This document shows positions 1 through 9,467 of a stretch of 64,000 bases of DNA, piece by piece (positions within the stretch are counted from its first letter, which is position 1; each line of letters begins with the position of its first letter). The notes beneath the pieces were generated by a model. It searched no databases. It saw nothing but the letters and a program-made list of their open reading frames with translations, and had not been told where the DNA came from. The stretch is from Thaumarchaeota archaeon CSP1-1 (GTDB lineage Archaea; Thermoproteota; Nitrososphaeria; Nitrososphaerales; Nitrosopumilaceae), in the NCBI GenBank assembly GCA_001443365.1, contig LDXL01000006.1, positions 158,234 through 222,233 on the forward strand, in the 5' to 3' direction. The translations under genes were made by a program, and so were the position numbers.

Positions 1-1
1 A

Positions 2-412
2 AAGAATGATAATGTTATTTTTATTTCAAAGACATCAAACACCAAAAAACAGTTTGAGAGATTGGGTTCACTCGCTGGAGATATTTTTTATTATAATCAC
101 GTGACTAAAAATCCAGGATTTAGTAAAACTTTTGTTGAAAAAAAATATGGAAAAGACAAAATTATTTCATCGGCCTTTGTTAGATTAAGTGATTCAACTC
201 CAATAATCAAGCTTGAATTCTTGGGAGAAAATCATGATCAAGATGAGATAAAATCAGTAATGAATAAGATCTTCACGAATAGTGTTGGAGGGTATCCTTA
301 TGCTCTAAAACTAGCACACAACAACTGTAAAATTTCTGATAGGGAACTTTCAAAGATGGTAAGTCTTTTGGGGCTTAGCAACGAAGTTGGTTCAAGGGAG
401 GTTTTAGGTTGA
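2..412 (+). CDS. nurA: NurA-type 5'-3' nuclease, C-terminal part (5' end outside window)
   Basis: The reading frame is open from the left edge with no stop, so this is the 3' end of a gene that begins upstream; the internal TTG at 62 need not be its start. The C-terminal stretch GGYPYALKLAHNNCKIS resembles the conserved end of NurA nucleases, where a YP motif and a following His lie close to the active site. NurA works with the HerA translocase and Mre11-Rad50 in resecting DNA double-strand breaks. The stop overlaps the herA start by 4 bp (TTGA), and herA, mre11 and rad50 follow directly, which strongly supports the call despite the missing N-terminus. Confidence 0.8.
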   Translation, partial: KNDNVIFISKTSNTKKQFERLGSLAGDIFYYNHVTKNPGFSKTFVEKKYGKDKIISSAFVRLSDSTPIIKLEFLGENHDQDEIKSVMNKIFTNSVGGYPYALKLAHNNCKISDRELSKMVSLLGLSNEVGSREVLG

Positions 413-1941
413 ACATTGGATATGTAATTGGAGAATCAAAACCAACCTTCGTTACTGCACTTGCATCTAGACCTGTATCTGTTGGCGAGTATGTCATTAT
501 TGATTCAGATGAAGGAAGGATTTTAGGTTTAGTTGAAAAGTCATCAGTGTCTAGTGCAGCATTTGCTGATGTTCGTAATTTTGATGAGGCTGCAGAAAGC
601 ATTGAGATTGCTGAAATGAATAGAAGAGACAAAACATATACTGCGCATATTGGAATCTTGGGATTTTTAGATAAACTTCAAAGAGGTCAATCTATCATTC
701 CTGCTGTGCCACCCATCCCAGGTACTTCCATTATACAACCAACAAAACAAGATTTGGAAACAATATTTAGTCCTTCAAAAGAGGGATGGATAAAAATAGG
801 AAATCTTCTTCGAAACCAAACAATTGATGCATGTGTTAATCTTGACAAAATTGTTTCAAGACATTTGGGAATTTTAGCAATGACTGGAATGGGAAAAAGT
901 AACCTTGTGTCATTGCTTACAAAAGAGATTGCAAAGATTAAAGGAACTGTTGTAATTTTTGATTATCATAATGATTATACTTCTCTTAACATTCCGAAAA
1001 TCAATGTAGTTGATGCAAAAATTAATCCACGGCTTCTTGATCATGAACAACTTTCTGAAGTTTTAGAGATTAGAGATAGTGCAAATGTTCAACAAAGAGT
1101 CTTGAGAATGGCTTTTACCAATAAAGTAAAAGAATCAAAAGAATTTTGGACAAAACTTGAAGAAGAAGTTGAATTCATTGCAAATTCAGAAGATAAAAAA
1201 TTCAAAGAATACAGAAATTCGGCATATAGAGTACAAGATATCATTGATGAAGCTCAGAGAAGATTTGGAGAAATTTTAGATCCTGATATGGGGGATCCAA
1301 TCAGTTTCATCAAGGAAGGTCGAGCAAATATTTTGAATATTTCAGAACTTAGTGAAAAACAGGCTAATGTCGCATTAGCATTTTACCTGCAACAGATTCT
1401 CAAAGACAGAAAAGATGCAAGTCTAGCAAGACATGGTAAATCAAAAAAACTAGGAACCTACAGATTCAATTCACCAATCTTTGTGATAATTGAAGAGGCA
1501 CATGTCTTTATTCCCAAGGAACATGATACTGGTGCGAAATATTGGGCCGCAAAGATAGCTAGAGAAGGTCGCAAGTTTGGCATGGGTTTGGGAATAGTAT
1601 CTCAGAGACCGCGAAGTGTGGATTTGAATGTGCTCAGTCAGATGGGCTCCTTTGCCATAATGAAAATAATCCAAGAAGATGACCAACACCAAATTGCCTC
1701 AGCTACAGAATCTACAAGCCGTGAGCTTATCAGTCAGCTCACTTCACTTAATGTAGGGGATTCTATTATGGTAGGCCAGTGGGTAAATCTTCCATCTCTA
1801 GTCCACATTGAAGAAGTAAAAGAGAAGATAATGGGGGGAGACCAAAGTGCAGTAAGTGAATGGGCAAAAGCTGAAAAGATGAGTGAAATTGCAGTAGAAT
1901 CAACTCAGCAGTTAGTTCAAAAAGATCTGTTGTTGGATTAA
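409..1941 (+). CDS. herA: HerA hexameric DNA translocase/ATPase
   Basis: This 510-aa protein begins with an N-terminal HAS-barrel-like region (about residues 1-100), followed by a FtsK/HerA-type ATPase. Walker A is MTGMGKSN (about residues 158-165) and Walker B is FVIIEEAH (about 357-364). A later SQRPRSVDLNVLSQ segment matches the conserved sensor region of HerA. HerA forms a ring that pumps DNA and drives NurA nuclease during 3' overhang formation. The TTG start overlaps the upstream nuclease stop by 4 bp, and mre11 starts directly after the herA stop, so all four resection genes are probably one transcript. Length is normal for the family. Confidence 0.96.
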   Translation: MNIGYVIGESKPTFVTALASRPVSVGEYVIIDSDEGRILGLVEKSSVSSAAFADVRNFDEAAESIEIAEMNRRDKTYTAHIGILGFLDKLQRGQSIIPAVPPIPGTSIIQPTKQDLETIFSPSKEGWIKIGNLLRNQTIDACVNLDKIVSRHLGILAMTGMGKSNLVSLLTKEIAKIKGTVVIFDYHNDYTSLNIPKINVVDAKINPRLLDHEQLSEVLEIRDSANVQQRVLRMAFTNKVKESKEFWTKLEEEVEFIANSEDKKFKEYRNSAYRVQDIIDEAQRRFGEILDPDMGDPISFIKEGRANILNISELSEKQANVALAFYLQQILKDRKDASLARHGKSKKLGTYRFNSPIFVIIEEAHVFIPKEHDTGAKYWAAKIAREGRKFGMGLGIVSQRPRSVDLNVLSQMGSFAIMKIIQEDDQHQIASATESTSRELISQLTSLNVGDSIMVGQWVNLPSLVHIEEVKEKIMGGDQSAVSEWAKAEKMSEIAVESTQQLVQKDLLLD

Positions 1942-3084
1942 ATGATATTCTCACATATTTCAGATACGCATCTAGGTCTCGTACAGTATGGTTCAGAAGA
2001 AAGAGAACAAGATGTATACCATGCATTCAATCAAGCAATAGACACATCAATAAAAGATCATGTTGATTTTGTCATTTTTGCAGGAGATATTTTTCATTTT
2101 CCTAATCCTAATGGAACCGCAATAGTTCAAATGGCAAATGCATTAAAACGATTAAAACAAAACAAGATTGATTCGTTTTTTGTATTAGGAGAACACGATA
2201 TCAGTAGAATCCGTACAACGCCAATTCCATATGTATATCATAATTTGGAATTTTCACGATATATCGGTCAAGGAAAACCGATAAAATACAAAAACATACT
2301 TTTGGCAGGATTTGACAAGATGAGAAAAAGTGAGATTCCGCAATTTGAAGAAAAGTTTTCAGAGATTGATGAAATTGCAAAGAACCATTCAGGACATAAG
2401 ATTCTTGTGTTGCATCAAGGAATAACTGAATTTAACAAGTATGCAGGAGAATTATTGTCAACTGATCTTCCAAAAAACTTCACATACTATGCAATGGGTC
2501 ACCTGCATGACCATGACATAAAACAATTCAATCATCTAAACGGTCCAATTGCATATCCTGGTTCTATAGAATTAACAACAAGTGAAGGAATCAAGGAAAC
2601 AAAAAAAGGATTCTTTGAAGTGGACATTTCTGGGGCGGAGGCAAAATCGAATTGGATTGAGCTTGATACAAGACCACAGTTTTCATTCAAGATGATATAT
2701 GATGATCTTATCAAATCAGTAGATGAAATTTCAGAAAAACTAGTGAATTTTGAGCGCAAACCCATAGTTGAACTAAAAATCCATGGAGAAAAAATAGAAA
2801 CAGAAGTAATTCAGGCACAAATTTCACGCCTAAATTCTCTTTCTTTGAGATGTTTTTGGAGTATTATCAATAAGGAGGGTATTGACTCATCTGTCTTCTT
2901 GGAGAGACCTAACATGATTGATGAAGAATTATTCAGACTTTCAATAGATGCTCTTGGTTCAGAACAGCTCGCATCTTTTGCAGTAAAAGAATTACTGCCA
3001 CTGTTATCTTCAAAGCAGCTTAAAGATGCTACACAGATAGTAATTGAAGACTATAAGAGATTCAAAAAGGAAAAACAGAAATGA
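1942..3084 (+). CDS. mre11: Mre11 double-strand break repair nuclease
   Basis: A 380-aa calcineurin-like phosphoesterase. The metal-binding motifs appear in order: SDTHLG (D8, H10), AGDIF (D49), GEHD (residues 83-86), LVLHQG and MGHLHDH. The third motif is normally GNHD; here Glu84 replaces the conserved metal-ligand Asn, while the catalytic His85 is kept. Mre11 is a Mn-dependent endo/exonuclease that works as a complex with Rad50. The start codon abuts the herA stop and the 3' end overlaps rad50 by 4 bp (ATGA), an arrangement that favours coupled translation. The family call is secure; the effect of the Asn to Glu change is unknown. Confidence 0.95.
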   Translation: MIFSHISDTHLGLVQYGSEEREQDVYHAFNQAIDTSIKDHVDFVIFAGDIFHFPNPNGTAIVQMANALKRLKQNKIDSFFVLGEHDISRIRTTPIPYVYHNLEFSRYIGQGKPIKYKNILLAGFDKMRKSEIPQFEEKFSEIDEIAKNHSGHKILVLHQGITEFNKYAGELLSTDLPKNFTYYAMGHLHDHDIKQFNHLNGPIAYPGSIELTTSEGIKETKKGFFEVDISGAEAKSNWIELDTRPQFSFKMIYDDLIKSVDEISEKLVNFERKPIVELKIHGEKIETEVIQAQISRLNSLSLRCFWSIINKEGIDSSVFLERPNMIDEELFRLSIDALGSEQLASFAVKELLPLLSSKQLKDATQIVIEDYKRFKKEKQK

Positions 3085-5162
3085 TTACAGCAGTTGAATT
3101 AGGAAATTTTCTATCACATTCAGATACAACATTAGAGTTTGATAATGGAGTTACTGTATTTGTTGGAAATAATGGTGCAGGAAAATCTAGCATTATTGAT
3201 GCAATTACATTTGCTTTGTTTGGACAACACACGAGAAAATCAAACAAGGGTTTGATCAAAAGAGGAACAAATCATGCATTTGCTAAAGTTACTTTTAATC
3301 TAAATGGAAAACAATATCGAGCGGAGAGAAAGATTGACACAAAAGGAGAATTAGCAGCAAAATTTTCTGAAAATGTTAATGGAAATTGGATTCAAATTGC
3401 GGCTGGAGAAAGAAAGCAGTTTGGGGAATCAATGACATCAGAAGTAGAAAAGAGAATAGGATTAGATTTTGAAAAATTAAAGATTGCATCCATAGTACAA
3501 CAAGGTGAGCTCAACGCAATTATCAAAGCAAAACCAAAAGAGTTTAAGGAACTTCTCAATGCAATTATTGGTATTGATAAATTAGATGTTGCTGCAGAAG
3601 CAATGAAAATTATTTCCAAAGACTTTCGTGAAAATATAAGAGAAAATATAGGTTATGATGACACACAGATTGAAATTTTATCAAAAGATTTAGAAAAATT
3701 TTATGATGAATTAAAAGAATTAAAACCGCTCAAAAAAGAATACTTATCAAAAAAATATCAATATGAAAAAGAAAGTGCAGATCTTAGGATAAAGTTTGAG
3801 ATTGAAGCTCCAAAGATTGATAAAATAAACCAGCTAGAGTCACGAAGAAATGAACTTTCTACCTACGCCAAAGCGGCAATTAAAGAAATTCAGCATGAAA
3901 TTAATGAAAAAGAACGTAAAATTCGTGAATGTGAAGGGTGTTTTGAACATGTTGAACCAAAACAGAAACTAGAAACTGAACTCAAAAATGTGGAAGTAGA
4001 AATAATTGATTCTCAAAAAAAGATTCAACAGTTAACAAATCAAAAGATATCTCTAATTGAAAAACAATCCCTAGCCACAAAACTTCAGCTCAAAGACAAT
4101 AAATGTCCAGTGTGTGATTCTATTGTTGATAAATTAAATCCATTGTTTCAAGAAAAACATCTGAAAGAGGAAATAGCAACAATAGAAAAAGAGGTTAATT
4201 CATTAGAAAAAGAGCTAGAAAGTTACAATGCTGAACGGATTGAGTTTTCTGAAAAACTTCAAAATATAAGAGAAGCCCAAGCAATACTTCGAGCTTATTC
4301 TATCAAAGATCAAAATGAATTAAAAATAATACAAAAAGAAATTGAATTAAAGAAAAAAAATACACAAAAAATTCCACTTACAATTACATCTGGAAATTTA
4401 ATGGAAGTTGCTGATCTTGATTCACATACAAAAATGCTTTTCAATTCAATTTCTAAATTAGAAGAAGAAACAAAAGGATTTGATGAGACTGAGTTTAAAA
4501 ATCTTAAAAGTTCTATGAATAACATGCAAACTAATCTTTCACAGATTGACCAAAAGTTAGGAGCTATATCTGAAAACATAAACAAAAATGAAAGTCAGAT
4601 CAAAATTATTGAAAACGTAATATCGGAACTCAGAGTTGTAAGAAATTATTCCGAGGAGCTTAATTCTATACAAACTAATGTATTTAACAGAGACGGACCG
4701 GTAGCAACGAGTCTTCGTTCATGGGCTCTTAATACAATTTCCATAAGAGCATCTGAATATCTTACTTTGTTGAATACAAAAATTCAAAGAATATTACTTA
4801 AAGAAAAAACGAGAGATGTTATAATTACATGTTTTTCTAAGAAAGAAGTTTTGGATTTAGAGTCTCTTAGTGGTGGTGAACAAGTAAGTATTGCACTGGC
4901 TTTAAGGTTAGGAATGGCAAGTTTACTTGGGGCATCAAATCTTAATTTAATGATTCTTGATGAACCTACAACTCACCTTGATGCTGAACGTAGAAAGGCG
5001 CTCGTTGAGGTTTTGTCTCAGTTGTCGAATCTTACAAATGCTCAAAATCCAATGCAGTTTATCATAATTACGCATGAATCTGAAATCTTTGAGGATTCTA
5101 ATGTTGAACAAATCTACAAGTTTGAGTCAACAGAACTAGAAAGTAAAGTAACTGCTCTTTAG
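3081..5162 (+). CDS. rad50: Rad50 SMC-like ATPase
   Basis: A 693-aa protein with a split ABC ATPase: Walker A GNNGAGKSS (residues 29-37), ABC signature LSGGEQ (about 596-601) and Walker B ILDEPTTHLD (about 624-633). Between them lie two long Lys/Glu-rich coiled coils around a zinc hook, CPVC at residues 342-345. Rad50 bridges DNA ends and controls Mre11 nuclease activity in an ATP-dependent way. Many archaeal Rad50 proteins are nearer 850-900 aa, so the coiled-coil arms are relatively short here. The 3' end overlaps the convergent HEAT-repeat gene by 4 bp. Confidence 0.96.
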   Translation: MITAVELGNFLSHSDTTLEFDNGVTVFVGNNGAGKSSIIDAITFALFGQHTRKSNKGLIKRGTNHAFAKVTFNLNGKQYRAERKIDTKGELAAKFSENVNGNWIQIAAGERKQFGESMTSEVEKRIGLDFEKLKIASIVQQGELNAIIKAKPKEFKELLNAIIGIDKLDVAAEAMKIISKDFRENIRENIGYDDTQIEILSKDLEKFYDELKELKPLKKEYLSKKYQYEKESADLRIKFEIEAPKIDKINQLESRRNELSTYAKAAIKEIQHEINEKERKIRECEGCFEHVEPKQKLETELKNVEVEIIDSQKKIQQLTNQKISLIEKQSLATKLQLKDNKCPVCDSIVDKLNPLFQEKHLKEEIATIEKEVNSLEKELESYNAERIEFSEKLQNIREAQAILRAYSIKDQNELKIIQKEIELKKKNTQKIPLTITSGNLMEVADLDSHTKMLFNSISKLEEETKGFDETEFKNLKSSMNNMQTNLSQIDQKLGAISENINKNESQIKIIENVISELRVVRNYSEELNSIQTNVFNRDGPVATSLRSWALNTISIRASEYLTLLNTKIQRILLKEKTRDVIITCFSKKEVLDLESLSGGEQVSIALALRLGMASLLGASNLNLMILDEPTTHLDAERRKALVEVLSQLSNLTNAQNPMQFIIITHESEIFEDSNVEQIYKFESTELESKVTAL

Positions 5163-5647
5163 CCACCAGTTAGTTTTGCAAATTTTTCATTTTTGCTTAA
5201 TTTATCCATAAAGTCAATGTTGGATAATGCAACAACTGCTGACTCTACTACAGGCTTGTCAGGATCTTTTAACGCTTCCTCAAGTGTTGGAATAGCTTCT
5301 TTTGAACCGATGACGCCAAGCGCTATTGCAGCTTCATGACGGACAAACATACTAGGATCATTTTTAGTTGCATCTTCAAGTGGTTTTATTCCACTACTGT
5401 AACCCATTTGACCAAGTGAAAAAGCAGCTTCGTGTCTTACTAACTCATTTGAATCATTTCTGAGAACTTTGGCAACATGTTGGACTTTATCCTCACCTCC
5501 TAAATCAACAAGAATGCAGGTAGCACGTGTTCGTATAACAAAATCATCATGAACTATTAGTTTTACAAAGTAATCGGCATCTTTTTGTTCATATTTTTCT
5601 TCCATTTCAGAAAAAAGTCTTAATCTGTCTTCAGTAACTACACTCAA
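5159..5647 (-). CDS. HEAT-repeat protein (PBS-lyase-type repeats)
   Basis: A 162-aa protein built of about four helical repeats of roughly 30 residues, each with a pattern like VRHEAAFALGxxG (for example VRHEAAFSLGQMGY and VRHEAAIALGVIGS). This is the signature of PBS-lyase HEAT-like repeats, which form a curved protein-binding scaffold. No catalytic motif is visible and no signal peptide is present, so it is probably a cytoplasmic adaptor. It starts at TTG 5647 and converges on rad50 with a 4-bp tail overlap. Repeats of this type also occur in deoxyhypusine hydroxylase, but the protein is too short, with no evident metal-binding HE pairs, to claim that activity. Confidence 0.75.
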   Translation of the reverse strand: MSVVTEDRLRLFSEMEEKYEQKDADYFVKLIVHDDFVIRTRATCILVDLGGEDKVQHVAKVLRNDSNELVRHEAAFSLGQMGYSSGIKPLEDATKNDPSMFVRHEAAIALGVIGSKEAIPTLEEALKDPDKPVVESAVVALSNIDFMDKLSKNEKFAKLTGG

Positions 5648-5738
5648 TTTATGAATAAATTTTTGCCGCCTATATTATTCTATTAGTTAGATTTTCAAGA
5701 TAGTTATCTATTTAATAGATTTTCAAGCAAAAATTATT

Positions 5739-6398
5739 GTGAGTGTAAAAATAGGTGAAAAGGCCCCAAACCTCAAAATTTCACAATGGATTCAAGGATT
5801 ACCCACAAATTTCGATAAAGAAAAGGATCACATTGTCCTAGTCGAAGTTTTCCAGGTAAATTGTCCAGGTTGTTTTCTCTATGGAATTCCCGAGGCAATT
5901 AATATCTATAACAAATATCATTCAGAAGGAGTAACCGTTCTAGGCGTAGCTACTGCATTTGAAGATTTTGATAAAAACACCAAAGAAAATCTTGAACTTT
6001 TACTAAAAACAGGAGAAGTAATTGGAGATACAAAAGAAGGACTAAGTCAATATGGAAAACTAAACGATAGCAAATTACCTTACAAAATACCTTTTCCTGT
6101 TGGAATGGATTCTTTAGTTAAAGAAACTGACGATATTAGCGAATTAAGAATAAAGAATTTTATTAATAAGCAAATTCCAGATTTTGATTCCCAGTCAGAA
6201 GATTATAGAAACCAAATAACTCACAGAGTCAAGGAATATTTAAAATCTAAAGAATATTCTGCGGAAACATTTGAAGAGTATTCCCTTAATGGAACACCCT
6301 CCACAATTGTTGTAGACAGAAAAGGGATTCTCAGAGATGTTTCATTTGGACAAAATGGGGCACTAGAACCACTGATTCAATCTTTGTTAAATGAATAA
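5739..6398 (+). CDS. Thioredoxin-fold peroxiredoxin/TlpA-like protein
   Basis: A 219-aa protein starting at GTG 5739. It opens with IGEKAPNLKI, the usual entry to the AhpC/TlpA fold, then VEVFQVNCPGCFLYGIP, giving a CPGC redox motif at the helix start (about residues 44-47). A cis-Pro segment, NGTPSTIVVDRKG, follows near residue 195. There is no signal peptide, so it should act in the cytoplasm as a thiol-disulfide oxidoreductase or peroxidase. An insertion of about 80 residues between the CXXC motif and the cis-Pro loop is larger than in simple thioredoxins. The substrate is unknown. Its 3' end overlaps the convergent gene by 22 bp. Confidence 0.75.
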   Translation: MSVKIGEKAPNLKISQWIQGLPTNFDKEKDHIVLVEVFQVNCPGCFLYGIPEAINIYNKYHSEGVTVLGVATAFEDFDKNTKENLELLLKTGEVIGDTKEGLSQYGKLNDSKLPYKIPFPVGMDSLVKETDDISELRIKNFINKQIPDFDSQSEDYRNQITHRVKEYLKSKEYSAETFEEYSLNGTPSTIVVDRKGILRDVSFGQNGALEPLIQSLLNE

Positions 6399-6877
6399 TT
6401 ACCAAGTTTTTTTATTTTTCTAGCAAAAATTGTAACTACAAGTGATGCAAATAAGATCAAAGGAGCAATTTTAGAAAATTCTGGAAGATAAGTGGTTCCT
6501 ATAATATCAAGTTTGTTTTTTCCAGCTCCTTCAAATTCTACAGTGATAAAGGAAATTTTTTCACTAGTCTTTACAATAGGAAAAATTTCTTGATCATTTA
6601 GCATGAAAGTAAAATTTCCATTAGTTAGATTTTTTGGAATTTGAATCTCTGCTAAATTATTTTCAAGCCCACTGTTAATGTAAAAAGTTAACCGTTTGTC
6701 ATCACTGCTAAATTCTACATCTTCAACATTAAAATTTGAAGTCACGTCAACTGTAAAAGCATATCCACCAGTTTCAATTGTAAAATCTTGGTTTAGACCT
6801 GTTCGATCTGAAATCTGTCCGAATGCTGAAGGAACAACTACAAGTAATAAAATGACTGAGAAAAATAGTGGGTGCAA
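6377..6877 (-). CDS. Secreted, C-terminally membrane-anchored protein
   Basis: A 166-aa protein with a signal peptide (FFSVILLLVVVPSAFG), an extracytoplasmic beta-rich region of about 100 residues, and a C-terminal membrane helix (LILFASLVVTIFA) followed by a basic tail ARKIKKL. This layout recurs in the window (compare 9468-10214). The start is TTG 6877, 6 bp after the L15e stop, so it is probably transcribed with that gene. No enzymatic motif is seen. I do not recognise a named family; a cell-surface role is inferred from topology alone. Confidence 0.6.
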   Translation of the reverse strand: MHPLFFSVILLLVVVPSAFGQISDRTGLNQDFTIETGGYAFTVDVTSNFNVEDVEFSSDDKRLTFYINSGLENNLAEIQIPKNLTNGNFTFMLNDQEIFPIVKTSEKISFITVEFEGAGKNKLDIIGTTYLPEFSKIAPLILFASLVVTIFARKIKKLGNYSFNKD

Positions 6878-6883
6878 CTTTTA

Positions 6884-7336
6884 CTACGCAGGAATAACTC
6901 TTTTGCGCAACTCTTTATCTTTAGCAATTCTTGGATGAGAGGGATCAGCTAAAATAACTTCATGCCAATAATACATTCCATCTTTGTAAAGAAAATAAGA
7001 ACCAAGTAATTTCATATTTGGATGTCTTTCCAAAACTCTACGCTCTGCAACCTCTTTCATACTCACATCTGCCTTAATTCTTGTCACACCAAGATGTTTA
7101 GGTCGTCGTCCAGATCTTGGTCGTTTCCTCCTCATGCCTCCTGTTCCAACACGCATTCGAATAACTACAATTCCTTGTTTTGCTTTATACCCTAATCTTC
7201 TTGCTTTCTGAATTCTACTAGGTTTCTCAATTCTAGTTAATGCGTCTTCTTTACGCCAACCTACAGCTTTTTCTCTAATGCTAGGAGCATTATCCTTCCA
7301 CAGGTTTAGCCAAATGAGGTCCTGATTACGAGGCAT
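6884..7336 (-). CDS. rpl15e: 50S ribosomal protein L15e
   Basis: A 150-aa, very basic protein. It contains the family-typical segments RLGYKAKQGIVVIRMRVG and RKRPRSGRRPKHLGV, and ends with the conserved IAKDKELRKRV segment. L15e is an archaeal/eukaryotic large-subunit protein that contacts 23S rRNA. ATG at 7336 is supported by a TATA box about 26 nt upstream (7359-7366), which implies a leaderless mRNA. A secreted protein gene follows 6 bp downstream. Confidence 0.97.
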   Translation of the reverse strand: MPRNQDLIWLNLWKDNAPSIREKAVGWRKEDALTRIEKPSRIQKARRLGYKAKQGIVVIRMRVGTGGMRRKRPRSGRRPKHLGVTRIKADVSMKEVAERRVLERHPNMKLLGSYFLYKDGMYYWHEVILADPSHPRIAKDKELRKRVIPA

Positions 7337-7358
7337 ATCGCCACTATCAAAATCCCCT

Positions 7359-7366
7359 TAATATCT
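7359..7366 (-). promoter_or_regulatory. TATA box of the L15e gene
   Basis: On the minus strand the element reads GATATTAA and its centre lies about 26 nt from the L15e ATG. In archaea transcription starts roughly 25 nt after the TATA centre, so the mRNA would begin at or very near the start codon. Confidence 0.5.
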
Positions 7367-7423
7367 GTAATATGATATTCTTTATTGGAAAAGTAGATTT
7401 TTAATTCATATTTTATGAGGAAT

Positions 7424-8479
7424 TTACTGATTCTTTGGAAGAATAATTGTGAAGGTAGTTGGATTTGATTTTACAGTAATTGTTCCACCATGTTGTTCGA
7501 TTATGGTTTTACATATTGCCAAACCTAAACCTGTTCCGTTAGCTTTAGTAGTAAATAATGGATCAAATATTTTTGGCATTATCGATTTTGGAATCCCAGA
7601 TCCAGTATCTTCTATTTCTAATTTTATTGAATCATTATCACTACTTAATCGTAATTCTATTTTACCCTCTTTCTCTATTGCTTGAATGCTGTTAGTTAAT
7701 AGATTGGCAAAAACAGCTTCAAGTTTTCTAAAATCACAATTAATTTTAAAATCATCTGTTGGTTTAATTATTTCAATTTGTTTAGGTACATCGATAGAAT
7801 CTATTGCAGAGTCTATTAGAGATCGAACAGAAGTTTCATTGAGATCTAAATCTGTAATTCTAACAAAACCCAAAACATCATTAACCAAATGTATTATTCT
7901 TAGTAGCGCCCTATCAATTCTAGCATTATACTCTAGTCGTTGTTTTACATCCATCTTTGGTTTTTCTTTCATTATACCATGTGCAGTTTTAATAACTGAC
8001 AGTGGATTTCGCAAGTCATGTGCAAGTCGAGAGGTAAGCTCCCCAATTATAGCCATTTTTTGGGATTTTATTAATGCATCAGTCTTTAATTCGACTTGTT
8101 TTTCTAAATATTTTTTTCTTAACTCTAGATCTTTTTCTGTTTTAGAAACATTCAGCAATTGTTCTTTGAGCTCATGATTTAATTTATTGTACGTATTTTC
8201 TCTTATCGCAAGTTCATTATTTTTCTGTTCTAATTCTTTGTTTTTTGTTTCCAGAGTATTAGAAAAATCCATTAAAATTTGTACTTTGTTTTGTAAATCT
8301 TGGTTTGTTTTTACTGCTGCATGTATTTTCTGATTAGAAATTTCAGCAATTTCTATTAATTCTAGTTCTTTTTCTTTAAGACTTTGTTTTGTTATCTCTA
8401 ATTCATGAAAGGCTTGAGATGCAACGTTTGAAAGCTCCTTAACAATAGGGCTCTCATCTAAAATATCTGAACTTTGCAT
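7424..8479 (-). CDS. Soluble sensor histidine kinase with coiled-coil N-terminus
   Basis: A 351-aa protein without membrane segments. Residues 1-130 are a long Glu/Lys-rich coiled coil. Then come a HisKA dimerisation domain with the phospho-acceptor in LAHDLRNPLSVI (about residue 158) and a HATPase_c domain with N box LLTNSIQAI, G1 box EDTGSGIP, F box FDPLFTT and G2 box GTGLGLAIC. It would autophosphorylate in response to a cytoplasmic or partner-borne signal. No response regulator gene is adjacent, so it is an orphan kinase. The catalytic core is closely similar to the kinase at 39921-40811, suggesting paralogues. Confidence 0.9.
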   Translation of the reverse strand: MQSSDILDESPIVKELSNVASQAFHELEITKQSLKEKELELIEIAEISNQKIHAAVKTNQDLQNKVQILMDFSNTLETKNKELEQKNNELAIRENTYNKLNHELKEQLLNVSKTEKDLELRKKYLEKQVELKTDALIKSQKMAIIGELTSRLAHDLRNPLSVIKTAHGIMKEKPKMDVKQRLEYNARIDRALLRIIHLVNDVLGFVRITDLDLNETSVRSLIDSAIDSIDVPKQIEIIKPTDDFKINCDFRKLEAVFANLLTNSIQAIEKEGKIELRLSSDNDSIKLEIEDTGSGIPKSIMPKIFDPLFTTKANGTGLGLAICKTIIEQHGGTITVKSNPTTFTIILPKNQ

Positions 8480-8609
8480 ACTAATAATATCTATAATAAT
8501 TCAACATGAACGCATGTCTGTTCAGGTAAGACATACAAAAAATTCCTTGAGTTAAATGATTAAAATTCACTTAATCGTTGTTTGTCCTTTTGTGACTACA
8601 AGCTAGTCA

Positions 8610-8618
8610 TATTATATG
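8610..8618 (+). promoter_or_regulatory. TATA box upstream of the coiled-coil protein
   Basis: TATTATATG is centred about 23 nt before TTG 8637. The spacing predicts a leaderless transcript beginning at the TTG and supports that unusual start codon. Confidence 0.45.
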
Positions 8619-8636
8619 TAATCAAAATTTATCATC

Positions 8637-9461
8637 TTGGAAAAAAAACATATCAACAGAAAAAAGTCATATGTTCCAGACGACCTTACAGATTTCAGGT
8701 TTAATGCAAAACCTGATGATGATACATGGTCACGTTTTCAACCAACCATTGGAGAAAAAATTATTTCTGAAGAAATTATCGCAGTCCCAGATAGAGCAAT
8801 TACTTTTAATAGAAACAAATTTGTGAAGATGGAAGATAATTATAACAACAAAACAAAAGAATTCAAAGATAAATTTAGCAACACAGCACAGTATTTGAAA
8901 TTTCTAAATGCACATTTAGCGGAGAAAAAAAATCATCTTGATAAAATTGTATCAAAACAAGATAGATTTGATAATGATATCGCAGCTCTAAATCCAAAGT
9001 ATACTAGTAAAGAGCAGTTAGATAGAATGGATTACAACAAAATAAAAGTTGCCGATGTACAAAAAGTGTTAGAACAAATACAAAATGAACGTGAATTAAT
9101 TAAAGAAAAAATAGAACATTTTTCCAATCAAATTAATCAAGCAAAAGTTGAACTTACAAATAAAGACAAGCAGATAGATGGAATAAAATCAGAGATTACA
9201 CTTGTAGAAACAATTGAAAATTCACCCCAATCAGAAATAGAAAAAGAAGAGGATGTAGCAGAAGGTATACAAAAAGAATTAAAATCTCTGGCACCAAAAA
9301 ATGAATCTGAGAAAATTTTCGGAGCAATAAATTCTCTTGTAGTTTTGTTAAATTCAAAGAATCAAGCAACTCTTAATGAGCTAAATGCTGTAAAGAACGA
9401 ATTTAAAAAAATGAAACAAGAATACGACAAAGTTATGCACAACTTTGAACAAAAGAAATAA
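8637..9461 (+). CDS. Coiled-coil protein of unknown function
   Basis: A 274-aa hydrophilic, Lys/Glu/Asn-rich protein. After an N-terminal segment of about 60 residues with aromatic positions (DTWSRFQP), almost the whole chain is heptad-like coiled coil, in two blocks around residues 65-200 and 220-274. There is no signal peptide, membrane helix or ATPase motif. It starts at TTG 8637, supported by a TATA box at leaderless spacing. It is divergent from the histidine kinase and convergent with the next gene, leaving only 6 bp. A structural or scaffold role is possible, but I do not recognise a family. Confidence 0.55.
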   Translation: MEKKHINRKKSYVPDDLTDFRFNAKPDDDTWSRFQPTIGEKIISEEIIAVPDRAITFNRNKFVKMEDNYNNKTKEFKDKFSNTAQYLKFLNAHLAEKKNHLDKIVSKQDRFDNDIAALNPKYTSKEQLDRMDYNKIKVADVQKVLEQIQNERELIKEKIEHFSNQINQAKVELTNKDKQIDGIKSEITLVETIENSPQSEIEKEEDVAEGIQKELKSLAPKNESEKIFGAINSLVVLLNSKNQATLNELNAVKNEFKKMKQEYDKVMHNFEQKK

Positions 9462-9467
9462 AAAAAA

